A stretch of DNA of 64,000 nt, from positions 55,177,597 to 55,241,596 of the forward strand of contig CM055100.1 of NCBI GenBank assembly GCA_029204225.1, given 5' to 3'. The notes beneath the pieces were generated by a model. The model saw only the letters and a list, made by a program, of their open reading frames with translations. It was not told the DNA's origin and did not search any database. This stretch comes from Diphasiastrum complanatum. Taxonomy: Eukaryota; Streptophyta; Lycopodiopsida; Lycopodiales; Lycopodiaceae. The position numbers and the translations under genes are program-made. How positions within the stretch are numbered: position 1 is the stretch's first letter; each line of letters opens with the position of its first letter. Positions 12,823 through 24,168 of this stretch are shown in pieces.

Positions 12823-14143
12823 ATAAAATCCTCCAATAAAATGTGTTGCGAGGGCATGGCATCCTGCGTGTATAAGCCCATGGCCCAATGAGCACGCAAT
12901 TGAAGTTGTAAATAAAATAAACTTGACTTGGGCCTTGTAATTAAAATAAAACTAGAGGCCCAATGTCATTTTTAAAGTTAGAGATCGTCTCTCTCTTTCT
13001 CTCTTCTTTTCTCAACCTCTTTTTTTCTATCCCTTCCCTTCACCCAACTATGATGAATGTTAGTGTAGAGGAGTAGAGTTAAAGAGGAGTAGCATAGTGG
13101 TGAGTAGAGTTAAGGGAGAAAGTAGGAATTTAACTAAAAGTAGCATCTATGCATAGTTAGGCACCTATCCAGTGATCTAACCTTTGTTGACAGGCAGAAG
13201 GGCTATACTACGAGAGAACTTCGACCCCACACCTTCTCATTGTGAAGAATCACTGATTCAATTTTAGATCGTGGTATCCTGGCCATAGTGATTGCTTCCA
13301 AAGTTTAGTGCCAAATTCTCAAATCTATGAAATGCCAGATCGACTCAGTGTTATATGATACTTATTCAATGTGAATGGGTAACTGGACCACAGTAACAAC
13401 ATGTGGTAACTATGCTTACTGTCTAACTGTGATGCATGTCACCAATTCCTATGCATGTGATGACTTACTGTTGGCAAACCTGTGTAGTTTGAAATTTATG
13501 AACATATTAACCAGTGTGGTTAAATAATTAACTAGAGACAATGTCGTCGGGCAGATTCACACGTTTGGGGCAGACACTATCCACCAATAGATTTTTCCCA
13601 TCCTGTTTGGCGGCAAACTCAAAATTTTTAAAAGTAATTTTTATAACTTTATTATTTCTATCTACGTTACGTACATTTGTGCAATTTCATTGGGCCACAT
13701 GGCGGACGAAACTAAGAAAAAAATAAAAAACATCTTTACGAAGGGTCTTCTTTTTATTTTAAAACTCCTCTAATGGAAAAACATTGAAATGAGGTTCAAT
13801 AACCTCACTATCTAGACCAATCAAAATTAGGTTCTTGACAAAATCACAAAAAATCGATTATTTTAAAATCTATATGCAAATGCCAAAAACTTGATATGCA
13901 ATCTATTAGCCACCACTTAGGCTATTCCAATGATCCAAAAATCGGCCAAATACAACATGTGTGGTAAGAAATCAGAATTGATCAAGATTATAACTCTATA
14001 TAGCGTTTTGATCTACAAAAGATCCAATCTACATATGCAAGAAACTCGATTTTGGTGTAGAATCCAATCTAGCATGCTCTAGCATTGACATCTTCTCCAA
14101 ATCATTGATAGATATGATTGCCTCCTTCATAACCTAAACACAA
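12823..14143. other. No gene recognised
   Basis: Non-coding, AT-rich from about 13.5 kb. A pyrimidine run lies near 12985-13030. On the minus strand the part next to 14143 would be the internal region of the copia-type element whose LTR starts at 14156, but no protein remnant is recognisable. Confidence 0.45.
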
Positions 14144-14155
14144 GCTCTGATACCA
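14144..14155 (-). other. Copia primer-binding site (initiator tRNA-Met type)
   Basis: The minus strand reads TGGTATCAGAGC, the classical plant copia primer-binding site complementary to initiator tRNA-Met. It abuts the LTR end (…TTTGACA) at 14156. It shows that this LTR is the 5' LTR of a minus-strand element. Confidence 0.8.
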
Positions 14156-14782
14156 TGTCAAAGTTTCAGATCACTAAGATACCCCTTTGATCTTTGATTA
14201 GAAAACAATCAACTCGACCAATCTTGACAATGTGAAAAAATCAGCATCTACAAAAAAAAAAAAAATGAGATGCAAACTCTAATAGAACTTGATCAAACAT
14301 GAACCAAAACACAAAGTACTGTTAATGTCCGTACAATTACAATAAGCTACTGTATTTCACACGTGTGGATCTGAAAATAGCAATTAATGATCATTCTACA
14401 CATTGAATTGCGAGATATCACAAGTATAGTGCACCAATGGATAGTAGAACCCAAGAGAACCATGTATAAGCATGAATGAGATAAGATAGAGAGAGAAAAA
14501 AATTTCTCTTCCCACAAGTTACATCCTTTTATAACAGATCCTAAACCTAAATTGCCACTTGGTTTCCCTCCAAAATGTAAATCCTACTATTTTTGGGACT
14601 AGATTCAATGTACCCTTCATTCAAATTTGCATATACTCAAACTCGACTTCTACATTTCCCACACTTTCAAAAAGTGTTTATTCAAAATACTTTTAGAATA
14701 ATATAACTTTGAAAAGTCAAACTCTAAGTCTAATATGAAAATTGGCCTCAATTGCCAAATATAAAAATGAAGCAAATATAGT
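14156..14782 (-). mobile_element. Truncated copia-type 5' LTR
   Basis: About 625 bases are near-identical to the complete solo LTR at 53467-54112, with small indels. The shared words include ACACGTGTGGATCTGAAAATAG and AACCCAAGAGAACCATG. On the minus strand the LTR ends in TTTGACA next to the primer-binding site. The other end diverges from the intact copy at about 14782, so the first ~25 bases of the LTR are missing. Internal coding sequence to the left has decayed beyond recognition. Confidence 0.8.
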
Positions 14783-15483
14783 ACTGTCTAAGCAAAGAAT
14801 GATTCAAGTAATGCATACGAGATTGTTAGTAGACCCAAAGTCACTCACACTTAGCAGTGAGGAAACAGAGTTATAAGGAAACAACCTTAAATCCTCTATT
14901 CACTTCTTCAATCCCTAACATACAACGATGGAGCAAACAAACACACCTCTAGGAATTCTTGGTGCGTTGCCCCATTTACGAATTCTAATTATCATATAAG
15001 TTACAAGTACAAGTAAATTGTACAGTTTGACGGTTCATTGTGACAATTTGAATCCAGTCGCTTCATATTCCCAGTGTCATTTCATTTCAGGAGTTCATGT
15101 CCTTAAATAAAAGACAGGTCCTTAACCATTATACTTGAAAAAAATGGTGTAGGCCTCCTCAAAAAATACATTTGTCCAGCACATTTTGCTGCATCCCAAG
15201 AAGAAAAAACTACTGAAAAAGATGACCAAATATTAGATATTGCAAATATCTAAATTTGATGCATTTCAAGCTTGACTTTCTAAATATTTTAATTGAACAA
15301 ATGGTATTTAATATAGCAATTGCTTTGTATTATTATTGTGTGGATAAGTGTGCGTGTCATGAAATTATCAGAAAGGTAACCTTGTTATAGTAAAATAACT
15401 TTTTTAAAGTTAAAAATTCACATTCAAGATAATCTTGGTATAATAAAATAATTTCTTTAAAGTAATCATTAATATGGTCACGT
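14783..15483. other. No gene recognised
   Basis: AT-rich intergenic sequence without recognisable coding, RNA gene or repeat structure. Confidence 0.5.
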
Positions 15484-15493
15484 CATAGTAGCA

Positions 15494-15497
<4 letters not shown>

Positions 15498-15550
<53 letters not shown>
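15498..15550. repeat. (TA)n microsatellite inside the SINE-like insertion
   Basis: An uninterrupted alternating TA tract of about 26 units. It begins at the left target duplication and ends where the tRNA-like module starts. Confidence 0.95.
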
Positions 15551-15552
<2 letters not shown>

Positions 15553-15640
15553 AAACCCAACGGGGTTGGCTCAGTTGGTTGGCTTGGCATCCAAAGTTTC
15601 TTTGGTCCCAGGTTCGAGCCTCCCCTTGGAAACCAAGAAG
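15500..15640 (+). mobile_element. tRNA-derived SINE-like insertion with 16-bp target duplication
   Basis: The 141-base insert lies between perfect copies of CATAGTAGCAATACAT (15484-15499 and 15641-15656), the signature of LINE-type retroposition. It contains a Pol III box A (TGGCTCAGTTGG, 15567-15578) and box B (GGTTCGAGCCT, 15611-15621) whose starts are 44 bases apart, exactly the tRNA spacing. Acceptor and T stems do not pair well, so it is not a functional tRNA gene. A (TA)n run of about 51 bases occupies the side upstream of box A, which is unusual because SINE tails normally lie downstream of the tRNA-like head. Confidence 0.7.
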
Positions 15641-15656
15641 CATAGTAGCAATACAT

Positions 15657-16460
15657 TAAAATTTGTTGAATATAATACAATGTAGAATAGTTTCCTACAT
15701 ATTTAAAATTTTAATGTTCTATACGCATATTTTATATTAAAATTTTATAAACAAATGCTCTAAACGATATTATTTTTTAGTTTATATCAAGCATTTTCAT
15801 TTTAAAGAATGTAATATGGTTGAAGACATGATGAAACTTATTCATTTTAACATAAATTTGTTTTTAGTGGTTTCCTAAAACGTTGAAGTCTTTTTAAAGT
15901 GTAAAGTAAAGTAATTTTAGAATTGAATCAATCTTGTTTGAATGATCTAACAAAATTATTGCATAATTTTTAATTTCTCTGAAATTTGTAATTGGCAAGT
16001 ATATTTTATCTGCCAATAAATTTTAGAAACTTTACTTTTAAAAATATGTGATTTTAAAAAATGGTGAGAATAAATATGTGTTTTCAAAAATAGCTTGCAC
16101 AAAAAACATGTTTTTTTGTTTGATGCATTTTTTTCACTATTATTTGATATTCCTTAAGGAGAACCTCACAATATTACCCACTCAACTCGCAACGATGTTA
16201 AATGATGTTGCCTAGTAGCCCCTAACAGGCCTAATGGATTTGTAAGAACTTTGCAATCAATGACAATTCTGAATATGCATCAAGCAACTCCAAGTATGAC
16301 TATAAGGTATTTAGTGCCATGTGTCAATATAACATTGGTTGAGGGGCATATTTGCAAGCCCGTTGCTTCTAATAAATAACAAGGGGTTCAAAGCCCACAA
16401 GAGTCAAAACTGGGACCTTATGGTGGTTTCAAATGGGGATGAGGCCAAGTTCCCAAACTC
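15657..16460. other. No gene recognised
   Basis: Very AT-rich sequence with no coding, RNA gene or repeat structure that I can support. Confidence 0.5.
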
Positions 16461-16592
16461 ATCTTTATGCCATCATGATTGGTGTCTAATTCCACATCTT
16501 TATGCCATCCTATTGGTGTCTAATTCCACATCTTTATGCCATCATGATTGGTGTCTAATTCCACATCTTTATGCCATCCTATTGGTGTCTAG
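16461..16592. repeat. 34-35-bp tandem repeat, four units
   Basis: Units begin ATCTTTATGCCATC at 16461, 16496, 16530 and 16565. Units 1 and 3 read ATGATTGGTGTCTAATT and units 2 and 4 read CTATTGGTGTCTA, so the array is really two copies of a 69-base dimer. Confidence 0.9.
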
Positions 16593-16875
16593 AGTACTTC
16601 CAGATGCTCCTTGAGCTTTTCCCATGCACCCACGTAAAATGGCTCATGTTCCATAAAAGATGGTGATGCATTCAAATGGCTCATCATAAAGATATCACCC
16701 ATCTTTTATGGCAAGTTTCCCCAATGAAAAGGTCATCAAAATCCATTGCCCATTGCAAAAGGTCTACCCCCACGATTGTTGTTGTTTATCCTTGGATGCT
16801 TAACTTTGACAACACTCTTTGCTTTGCAAGTAGACTCTAGAGTGTGTTTTAATACACGCAACCAAAAAACAATAT

Positions 16876-16879
<4 letters not shown>

Positions 16880-16930
<51 letters not shown>
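16880..16930. repeat. (CT)n microsatellite upstream of the GH5 gene
   Basis: About 25 CT units, 460 bases before the GH5 start codon. Pyrimidine tracts of this kind are common in plant core promoters and 5' leaders, so it may lie in the promoter or 5' UTR (inference). Confidence 0.95.
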
Positions 16931-16933
<3 letters not shown>

Positions 16934-17390
16934 TTTATCTACATGCAAGCTACATCGACACTCCTCCAGCTCCTGCTCCTTATCTCAGCTATGCACTCGA
17001 TATCGAAAGTCATCCTCTTAATTCGCATGATCAACAACAACACAAGGTAATTAAACAAATTCTACTCTGCAATCTGCATTTCTTTCAGCATCATATACAT
17101 ATATATCTAATATCACCAACATTGGTCTATGGAAACATGGTTGCGTAATTTATTCAATCCGATTCACACGCGAATTAGATGGGTGATGATGTAATCTACG
17201 TCATTCTGATATGGTGGCTTCAAATATGCCATACGCATTCGTGGGATTCATATGTTCCTTGCTTTCACACGCCAATAGACACCGTTAATAAAGAAAATCT
17301 TAGTGGTAGCTCTTTCCTCATTTGGCAAAGGCATCAGATCTCATCTCAGCTGCTGGTATTTTCGTGTCAGAATAGTCTGAGTGAAGGAAA

Positions 17391-19274
17391 ATGCAGCGTT
17401 GTGTATACCTTGTGAGATATGTTTTGTTGATGTACATTCCATTGGTGGTGATCGGAAGTGCTGTTTTTTTAGATGCAGAATTTCACATAAACACAGACAC
17501 AGGAAGAATCCAGGATAGCTATGGTCGAGAGAGGGTGTTCCACGGTCTCAATGTGGTGGTGAAAGGACCTCCATGGCTCCCGGATGTGGACGCCTTCGAT
17601 CCTTTGCACTCATTCTGCGACAGAGATATCGTGCTCATGCAGAGCTGGGGGATGAATGTGGTGCGGTTGGCAGTCATGTGGCCTGGCGTAGAAGCAACGG
17701 AGGGGTCGATCAACGCTACCCACCTCGCCGCCATGCTGTCCATCGTTCGCAAGCTCAACTCAGCGGGCATCTACACTCTCATAGAATTTCATCAAGATCT
17801 ATTTTCCTCGCAATTCTGCGGCGAAGGGCTGCCGCCATGGATACTACACCACACCCCCACTATCTCCAAGCAGAAATCCTCACAGCCATCGTTTTCCTCT
17901 CGTAGAGAGCTGAGCTCTCATGAAGCAGCTAGCAGTAATCTGTTGCAGTCAAAATTGAGCAAGTGTAAAAACTGGGTGGACTATGCGGCTTCCTTCCCAG
18001 AGCCTCTAAGCCGGAGATGGTTTGCAGATCCGGATGAGGCTACAGATTCTCAGCTGAAGGAGAATTGCAAAACCTTTGATTGGTTTTGGTACTATATCTC
18101 CTACGCTGTCTCAAAATCGTTCCAAGACTTGTATGAAAATCGTTGGGGATGGGCAGATCGTCTGGCAGATTACTGGAAGGTGGTTGCCAAGGCCTTCCGG
18201 AGTGAGCCTGGCGTGTTGGGCTACGAGCTCATGAACGAGCCATGGGCTGGGAATTTCTACCGTAACCCATTACTGCTCCTTCCTGGAGTAGCAGACAAGA
18301 TCAACTTGGTCCCATTCTATGAGAAGCTGCAAGCAGCTGTTCGATCCATGGACAGTGAGAGGATTGTTTTCTTTGAATCACTCACCTTTGATAATATGAG
18401 GAGTGGCTTCTCTACGGTTCCTGGAGGGGAGAGATATAAGAACAAGACGGTGCTGAGCTATCACTACTACAGGCCTCCCAATTTCAGCGCCCACCAGACC
18501 TTTTCTGAGAGATTGAAGGAGGGTGAGAAGCTTGGATGTGGAACAATGCTTACTGAGTTTTTCATCAACACAGGAGGCAGCAACATTGAATGGCTGGAGA
18601 ACAACAGTAGCACGCTCTTTGGGGATCCGCTAATGAATGTATGTGAGCCAAAGCTTCTTGTTTCTGATGAAGGTCCTGCCTCTTGGCTGGGGGAAAAGAG
18701 AGGCAGTCCGCAAGCATTTTGTCATTCTATGGAGATTATCAGGAGAAAGAAGGTTTCTCAGATTATTGGAAGGAAAGAATCCGTAGAAGATGTTTTAGCC
18801 GCAGCAGACTCTCATGTGCAGTCGTGGATAGGCTGGGCATACAAGCCATTCGTATCCAAGACAGGATCAGACATACAACAATCTGTTTTTAATGTTTCTG
18901 GGCATGTCAATCTGGAGGTAGCGAAGAAGTTGGCTCGGACCTATCCTCGGGCAGTTTTTGGCAACATCATCTCCTTTTCCTTTGATCCATGCACTGCTGA
19001 TTTCTTCCTCAATTATCGCGTGGAGGGAAGAGTGCTTATTGCAGCTAACAGAACAGTTGCTGGTGCCGCAAACGCTGCTACTATGAATAGCATTCCATCT
19101 ACTGAGATCTTTGTACATAGAGCCTTTCACTACGCCACAGGCATTGATATAAGTGTGAGCCACAGTTGCCTGCACGTGACAGACCTGGGAAGCAGAATCC
19201 TCATAGATCATTCCAATCCTTGCCTTGGAAAGCTGGTTGAGATCAAGATCAGCAGAAAGGAAAGACATACTTGA
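17391..19274 (+). CDS. Endoglycoceramidase-like glycoside hydrolase family 5 protein
   Basis: This is a single open frame of 627 codons, full length for the family and without introns. An N-terminal hydrophobic stretch (residues about 7-25) looks like a signal peptide, and several N-x-S/T sites fit secretion. The GH5 barrel shows F-H-G-L-N-V-V-V-K near residue 50, E-F-H-Q-D at 132-136, the acid/base Glu in M-N-E-P-W (Glu283), H-Y-Y near 360 and the nucleophile Glu in L-T-E-F-F (Glu389). A C-terminal beta-rich region follows from about residue 505 (Y-P-R-A-V-F-G, then F-S-F-D-P), as in endoglycoceramidases. Characterised relatives cleave the bond between oligosaccharide and ceramide in glycosphingolipids; the plant substrate is unknown, with glucosylceramide or inositol-phosphoceramide glycolipids as guesses. 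A general beta-glucanase is less likely given the C-terminal domain. Start: first in-frame Met before the signal peptide; Met14 is an alternative. Confidence 0.88.
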   Translation: MQRCVYLVRYVLLMYIPLVVIGSAVFLDAEFHINTDTGRIQDSYGRERVFHGLNVVVKGPPWLPDVDAFDPLHSFCDRDIVLMQSWGMNVVRLAVMWPGVEATEGSINATHLAAMLSIVRKLNSAGIYTLIEFHQDLFSSQFCGEGLPPWILHHTPTISKQKSSQPSFSSRRELSSHEAASSNLLQSKLSKCKNWVDYAASFPEPLSRRWFADPDEATDSQLKENCKTFDWFWYYISYAVSKSFQDLYENRWGWADRLADYWKVVAKAFRSEPGVLGYELMNEPWAGNFYRNPLLLLPGVADKINLVPFYEKLQAAVRSMDSERIVFFESLTFDNMRSGFSTVPGGERYKNKTVLSYHYYRPPNFSAHQTFSERLKEGEKLGCGTMLTEFFINTGGSNIEWLENNSSTLFGDPLMNVCEPKLLVSDEGPASWLGEKRGSPQAFCHSMEIIRRKKVSQIIGRKESVEDVLAAADSHVQSWIGWAYKPFVSKTGSDIQQSVFNVSGHVNLEVAKKLARTYPRAVFGNIISFSFDPCTADFFLNYRVEGRVLIAANRTVAGAANAATMNSIPSTEIFVHRAFHYATGIDISVSHSCLHVTDLGSRILIDHSNPCLGKLVEIKISRKERHT

Positions 19275-19317
19275 AGAACCACGTCCCCTTTTTAAAGACC
19301 AATTCTCATGCTAAATT

Positions 19318-19813
19318 GCAGGCCTTAAGGGAGTACATAACTGATACAAGGTTGCCCTTTCCTCCTACAATTTGTAGTATAAAATTGCAAGCGCCCTCAA
19401 GGGAAGAGATACCTGAAAAACAGATTGCTCTTTCCTGCAACTATTTCTCGTGTAAAATTGCAGGCCTTAAGGGAAGAGACACCTGAAAAACAGATTGCTC
19501 TTTCCTGCTTCCATTTCTTCTGTACAATTGCATGCCTTAAGGAAAGAGATAGTGATAACAGTCTGCTCCTTCCTGCAACCATTTCTCGTGTAAACTTGCA
19601 GGCCTTAAGGGAACATAGATACCTGAAAACAGATTGCTCTTTCCTGCACCCATTTTTTCTGTAAAATTGCAGGCCTTAAAGGAAGAGATAATTGATATTA
19701 GTCTGCTCTTTCCTGCAACCATTTCTCTTGTAAAGTTGCAGGCCTTAAAAGGCAAAAAAACTGGCAACAGTGTGTTTCCTGCAGCCAATTCTCATGTAAA
19801 ATTAATGCAGGCA
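19318..19813. repeat. ~70-bp tandem repeat directly after the GH5 gene
   Basis: Units start with GCAGGCCTTAAGG or a close variant at 19318, 19387, 19460, 19530, 19598, 19669, 19738 and 19807, giving periods of 69, 73, 70, 68, 71, 69 and 69 bases. Each unit contains a version of TTTCCTGCA and of TTCTCGTGTAAAATT. The first unit begins 44 bases after the stop codon, so the array probably lies in the 3' UTR or terminator of the GH5 gene. Confidence 0.92.
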
Positions 19814-19829
19814 TTGCATCCATCCATGA

Positions 19830-21480
19830 TACTTTTCCTTTGTACAATATTTTTCTTTTAATTTTATAAATGGGAAAATGGTGTTTGTGAGCTTTCATTG
19901 TGGTAAGGGTCATTTGAGAATTTAGCCCCAGCTTGAGAGCCCCCTTGGGTAGGGCGAGCTCGAGCACCCCTTAAGGTGAGACCGGGGAGATGTAAGTTCT
20001 CTAAGTACCATAACCATTGATAAAGTTTCGAGATATAGCCTTCCCTCTATGTAAAGAATGAGCGAAAAATTTAATTACTCTTTGTACCCGTTACAATTGT
20101 CATGTGCTAGTAAAAAAGTTTGGGGCATCATTATGTGCGAAGAATCCATCTATGAATAGGTCAAAATTAATACAAAAGTGTAGAATCATTTTGAGCATAT
20201 ACACTCTTTATTATTGACTTTTATGATCGATTGGGTATTAAGTGATTATTATAGGGAAGGGACATTTCCACTGAGGAATGAGTTTTGACATTACTTCTAA
20301 AAATTAGAGAGAATCCTCTCCATAAATAGATTATCAAATGATTGTAAATTTACATAATCTAAAATCATTAGAGAATAAGATTACTTTTTTGGGCTTTAAA
20401 TGCCACGAGTTTACTTTCTTTAGAAATTGTGCCATTATGGTCATAAAACCCCTAGGCTTTATGGGCGTCATGACCTTTATGTGGGAAGTTCATGGGCTTT
20501 CCAATATAAAGCTTATTACCTCTCAAAACTTTAGTACCCTTGGGCTTTACATTCATGGGCTTGAGATTGTAATTTAAGAAATTTATATATTTCTTTTCGA
20601 AGTAAAAATCATACAATAAATTCACAACATCCCAAAAAGGCATGGCCATAATCATGGTACTATTTTTAAGGAAAAGAAAACTGTCCTTGAATGAAGTTTG
20701 AATAATAATTTTCAAGACTATATAATCTGATTCAATCACCATGCACAGGTACAATGTGTTGAAATTACAAATGCAAATCTCAAATCTTGATCTAGTGCTG
20801 ATGACATTGATTCACAATTTATGTTCCTATAGTTGGTAGGTTAACTAGTATTTGATTGATCATTCATGATACTAATTTATGATGCTAGTTTATTGTCAAC
20901 CTATAATAAATTAATAGTTAATAAATTCATATTCATGAAATTTAGTTTATATGTAGGAATTCGTATTTTTGTTGGTGTTGCTTAGAAAATATGTGAGGCA
21001 TTGTGATAAATCTTATTTGACTACTTTGTAGTTCGTATTAAAAAGGAATAGAGATTAGCCATACCATTGAAGAAAAAGTTACTCCGAAGTGGTATTCATT
21101 GTACAAAGTTGATGATTCCTTGAAGAGATACATTAAACAATTTTTGAATATAAAAAAAAAAATGTACATTCCAAAAATGTAAATAAACATTTGAAATGTG
21201 TTTTTAATGCAAAAGAACCTTCAACTTTTTTTAACACTTTCAAGCATTTGTTTAGACTCTAACCAAAAGTCTCAATATTCATAAATTCACCACTTCAATG
21301 TATGGAGTTAGGATTTCACAACAATATTCATGACTTTCATGATTGGATAATCACAACTTCACAATTATTATTCACAGATGTAGTCCCTACATTCATTATC
21401 TTTTGCCTTTTATTATTATTGTAGAAATGATGCTCAAAACATATAGCTGCCGCAGAAGAAAAAGTTACCTTTGAGGAAGG
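19830..21480. other. No gene recognised
   Basis: AT-rich intergenic DNA. A short GC-richer patch (about 19920-20000) and a stretch with repeated GGGCTTTA words (20390-20560) look like old retroelement LTR debris but cannot be assigned. No coding region is seen. Confidence 0.4.
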
Positions 21481-21484
21481 GGAC

Positions 21485-22382
21485 GTGGAAATCACGAAGG
21501 CAAAACTTTCGGAGGCTATTATCGACAAACCTATCTCGAAAGCAAAGATGAAAGACTATGACATTGTCACGGATATTGGTTCTCTTCGTCCTAATATTAC
21601 TTTTGAGCAATTATTGGCTGACAATAATTATTATCATAAGCAGTTGAAAAGTCTCTTTTCTCCTAAGAAGAAGAAACCAAAAGAGCCAATTGATTCAGGT
21701 TCAAGTGTCAATATAATAACTGAAGACATGGCTCACACCCTGGGTTTGACAAATATTCAACCAACCCAAAGAAAGATTAAATTGGCCGATTCGACACGAA
21801 GAAAGCCTGTTGGTGAATTAAAAGTCGTGACAGTGTATATACAAGCCAAGCCTTTTACAATGAATTTTATTGTTATCAAACCACTTGCTTTGTCATCATA
21901 TTGTTTTAATCGAACGACCTTGGCTTTATCAGGCTAATGCAAGTGTACACTGGAAGTTTAAAGAACTGAGATTTCAGACTGGTGAGAAAAGTAATCATGG
22001 TAAACCAGAAGAACATATTATTACCTGGAGCCATAATCGATATGAAGGTGAAACTCCTGTGAGTGACACCAGTTTCACTTCAAAAGATTCTTCTTATAAT
22101 CTTAATATATTCTCTAAAGAATCAGATATTGATGTAAATTATTTTGAATGCTACGAGAATAATGATTCATCAGAAGACGAAGTAGAATTCTTTGAGGTCT
22201 GCAATACAGATGCTGATTCAAGTAAATCAGATGCGGCAGACCAAATTTCTGAAAATTCTGATGCAGATGATGAGGATACATGTGACGAGTTTGAAGAATC
22301 TGAAAAAGAATTTGGTAAACCAGAACATGCCGACGACAAGAATAAAGCTATGGAGTCAGCCATACGTGAGATTCATGGATAG
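21485..22382 (+). pseudogene. Ty3-type retropepsin with acidic C-terminal extension
   Basis: The first frame (to 21937) contains the aspartic-protease motif I-D-S-G-S-S-V-N-I-I, with catalytic Asp at 21692-21694, followed by K-L-A-D-S-T and F-I-V-I-K-P. A frame change near 21880 leads into the second frame with R-P-W-L-Y-Q-A, the usual retropepsin C-terminal motif. After that comes an Asp/Glu/Ser-rich segment of about 120 residues ending at 22382. In a complete Ty3 element the reverse transcriptase would begin here, but none is present. The next recognisable domain is the integrase zinc finger at about 22.46 kb. Confidence 0.75.
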
Positions 22383-22459
22383 TATTTCAATATAAGATTT
22401 CACCTTATACCATCATTATTAATGTTCTCTATAAGCTTGGTGCAGATCATTAGCTCAGA

Positions 22460-23570
22460 AGGTGTCTTGAAGCTAAAGATATACGAAAGGTTATTCAAGC
22501 TTTACATTTCAAAGATGTTGGTGAACATTTTGCTTTAAAGAACACTATTACTAAGATTATGACCGCCAAGTATTGGTGGCCTACCATGTTTAAGGATGTT
22601 TCCATTTATATCCGATCTTGTGATCCATGCCAGAGATCTAGTAAACCAAACAAATCCATGAATTGGCCGTTGACGCCAATCATTCCACTTGCTTGAAAAG
22701 TGGGGGATTGACTTTGTTGGACCAATTAAGCCAGTAACTCGACACCCAAAATGTCGATACATATTGGTAGCAATGGATTATGCAACGAAGAATGTTGAAG
22801 CGGAAGCGACGAAACGAAACGATGCGAAAACTGTCGCTACTTTTCTATTCAAATCTATAATTACACATTATGGGTGTCCTCTTGAGTTAGTTAGTGATCG
22901 TGGTACTCATTTTCTAAATGATGCAATTCGTTTATAACGACATATTTTTCTGATCAAACACAGAAAGACAATCCCGTATAATCCGAAAGCCAATGGATTA
23001 ACTGAAAGAGCTAATGGAATACTATGCAAGATCCTTAACAAAATTATTGTTGCACATGCTACATATTGGGATCAAAAGCTACCTTCAGTGCTCTGGGCAT
23101 ATAGAAATATGGTGAAAATCACAACAAAACATACTCCTTATTTCCTTACATATGGAATGCATCCAATTCTTCCGATTGAATTTGAGGTGCCCACTTTTCG
23201 AATAAAAGCAGAAAGAATCGAAGATGACTGTATTAACGAAAGGTTGTTGACTGTTGAAGAACTATCCCCATCTCAAAACAATTCGAAGGAGATTACAGAG
23301 AAAATACAGGAGGAGCAAAAGAAAAAGCATGACACTCATATCAAAACTGTTAATCTTAATGTTGATGATTATGCTTTGATATATGACAATCGACATCAGA
23401 AATTCCCAAGAAAGCTACATATGAGATGGATGGGGCCGTACAAGGTCATTGAGGTATGTGAAAATGGTTCTGTCCAACTTCAGTCATTGGAGGCTGAATT
23501 ATTGCCAACGCGTATTAACGGTTCCAGACTAAAGAAATATTATCCTGACGAAGGTTATCGAGAGGACTTT
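22460..23570 (+). pseudogene. Ty3-type integrase (zinc finger, DDE core, C-terminal domain)
   Basis: A zinc-binding region ending Y-W-W-P-T-M and C-D-P-C-Q-R (about 22.5-22.63 kb) precedes the integrase core. The core has Asp in W-G-I-D-F-V-G-P (22710-22712), Asp in V-S-D-R-G-T (22896-22898) and Glu in G-L-T-E-R-A-N-G (23004-23006), all in one frame. The C-terminal part carries R-W-M-G-P-Y-K-V and N-G-S-R-L-K-K-Y. Within the core one TAA (22935) interrupts the frame, and a shift separates the zinc finger from the core. The codons after about 23570 (to 23822) encode a hydrophobic, low-complexity tail that is probably not real protein. Confidence 0.85.
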
Positions 23571-24168
23571 CGTGAATCTTTTCGAGGATCTACCTCAATT
23601 TTTTCGTTTTCTTACTCACGAATTTTTCTTTTTCTAAGTTTCGTCTTTCCGGATTTTTCTTGTTTTGCTTATTTTGATAATTATTTAATTGATTCTTATT
23701 TATTATTTTATTCATTATTTATTTTTCTTGGATTTCGTGAATCTCCTTTATTAAATGCGTATTTGTACAAGTGTTATAAAAGGTCATTCATAATATTTAT
23801 GACCATGTGGAAGATTGTGTAGGCAAGATTTTTTTAAATTTTAACGGTCTTAATTCAATTAAATATCATTTTTTAGCCACCGCTTTAATTTATGAAGTGA
23901 AAATTGACAAATCATGTTGCCAGGTAATCATCTTCTCCATTGGGTCACTTTTAAACATTTTAATTTCTATTTTCACTTTCCACTTTTTTTTTACTTTCTT
24001 GTTTTCCATTGCTCGCTGCTTTAGTGCTCGCTATTACTCTTCTGTCAATCTGCTGCCACCCTCGCAATTGAAATGGATTTTGCTGCAAGCACCAGTGCCA
24101 CGATTAACTGGAAAATCCATGCATCTATTTGACCTGCTTCAATTTAGTCTTTACTAGATCGTTGCAGG

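Noticed and set aside
17519-17905. Alternative frames on both strands inside the GH5 gene
   Set aside because: They overlap the 627-codon frame that has catalytic motifs and a complete domain order; they show no family resemblance.
23570-23822. Hydrophobic C-terminal extension of the Ty3 integrase as an envelope-like membrane segment
   Set aside because: The composition is that of T-rich non-coding DNA (Phe/Ser/Leu/Tyr), and the integrase C-terminal motif is already complete at about 23550.
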